A stretch of DNA of 64,000 nt from Nitrospira sp. UBA5699 (GTDB lineage: Bacteria > Nitrospirota > Nitrospiria > Nitrospirales > Nitrospiraceae). The stretch is taken from positions 63,763 to 127,762 of the forward strand of contig DIHJ01000038.1 in assembly GCA_002420105.1 (NCBI GenBank). The letters are read 5' to 3'. Shown piece by piece: positions 63,543 through 64,000 of the stretch. Made by a program: the position numbers and the translations under genes. Each line of letters opens with the position of its first letter. The stretch's first letter is position 1. The notes beneath the pieces were generated by a model. The model was not told the origin of the DNA. It saw only the letters and a list, made by a program, of their open reading frames with translations, and did no database searches.

Positions 63543-64000
63543 CTACAGCAGTTCGCGGCGGATGTTGATGGGGATGGTGGTCTTGAGCGACTGGGTGTAG
63601 GCCATAAGGGCCCGTTGTTGCTTTTGGAACAGCACTTCCTGGACGGCGCGTTCTTTGGCGGCGGCAGCCTTGGCCGGATCCGCTTCTGCCTGTCGGAGGG
63701 TCAGGGCCTGCGCTTCGGCAAGTTCACTCGGCGTCAATGCGACGGCATCGCTGACGATCATCCGCGCCCGGTTGCTGAGAATTTCTTTGGTTTCCATCGC
63801 TTCGAAGACGGCGGGAGTCAGATGGTTGGCCGCCAGAAGGCGCTGATACTGTTCCGGATCGAAAGTGCCGTTCTTCTGGAACTCCGGAATCTGCATGATG
63901 ACCTCGCGCAGGTCTTCGTCGGCGACCGTGAGGCCCATATTCTTTGCCGCGATCAGCCACACCCGGTTGTCCACCAGCTGTTCGACGACGTACTGCTTGA
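63543..64000 (-). CDS. SurA/PpiD-like peptidyl-prolyl isomerase chaperone (partial, 5' end missing)
   Basis: The last 152 codons of a gene that continues past the window. EQLVDNRVWLIAAKNMGLTVADEDL and IPEFQKNGTFDPEQYQRLL are typical of the SurA N-terminal chaperone domain, as in SurA and PpiD. No parvulin domain follows before the stop at 63543, so either the isomerase domain is upstream or absent. ATG/GTG codons near 63974 are internal, not starts. The product would act in folding envelope proteins. Confidence 0.78.
   Translation of the reverse strand, partial: KQYVVEQLVDNRVWLIAAKNMGLTVADEDLREVIMQIPEFQKNGTFDPEQYQRLLAANHLTPAVFEAMETKEILSNRARMIVSDAVALTPSELAEAQALTLRQAEADPAKAAAAKERAVQEVLFQKQQRALMAYTQSLKTTIPINIRRELL

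Overview
The window is about 63-65% G+C and reads as a chromosomal segment of a Nitrospira-type bacterium (phylum Nitrospirota). This rests on two gene sets seen together. One is a Pup/UBact-proteasome locus (ATPase, dop, pup, prcB, prcA, pafA) in a genome that otherwise looks Gram-negative. The other is a five-gene D-A-B-G-E pyruvate/2-oxoglutarate:ferredoxin oxidoreductase operon of the kind used in the reductive TCA cycle. The taxonomic call is inference; no rRNA gene is present.

Layout. 1-9.1 kb: a fluoride riboswitch ahead of a cation/proton antiporter; a CHASE2-sigma54 activator with a TPR/Sel1 partner; a HIT protein; an HD-domain protein; YjbQ; an HtrA protease. 9.1-15.9 kb: the proteasome operon. 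16-22.7 kb: a small membrane protein, a YheT-like hydrolase, then a sigma54-type promoter driving a glycosyltransferase 2 / N,N-dimethylformamidase-like fusion and a membrane SGNH hydrolase. 22.8-23.5 kb (minus): a tRNA-Asn(GUU) gene whose anticodon is interrupted by a 555-nt group I intron carrying an HNH endonuclease gene. 23.6-27.8 kb (minus): the ferredoxin oxidoreductase operon. 28.1-30.3 kb (minus): small conserved proteins. 30.4-35.7 kb: rho, rpmE, prfA, prmC, murA. 35.7-42.1 kb: hisG-D-B-H-(lipoprotein)-A-F-IE. 42.1-46.5 kb: HIT, dnaG, rpoD, tRNA-Ile/Met(CAU). 46.5-50.3 kb: zinc-ribbon protein, RNase HIII, M48 protease, PilZ protein, RNase P RNA, glutaredoxin-like protein. 50.3-60.9 kb: ilvB-ilvN-ilvC, psd-pssA, a leucine T-box, leuA, cupin, leuB, NHL protein, asd. 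60.9-64 kb: DUF2905, SpoIID-like, queA and a SurA/PpiD-like chaperone cut by the window end.

How it fits together: most of the window is housekeeping (replication priming, sigma70, termination, translation release, branched-chain amino acid, leucine and histidine biosynthesis, phosphatidylethanolamine synthesis), with clear control elements. These are a fluoride aptamer, a T-box with a Leu CUC specifier and a competing terminator, sigma70 promoters ahead of rho, rnpB, ilvB, rnhC and the oxidoreductase operon, and one sigma54 promoter. A family of hairpin-forming intergenic repeats sharing the word GGCAAGAGG sits in five spacers, four of them just upstream of start codons inside operons. The strongest candidates for something not yet described are the self-splicing intron in tRNA-Asn with its nested HNH gene and the glycosyltransferase-DMFase fusion module.
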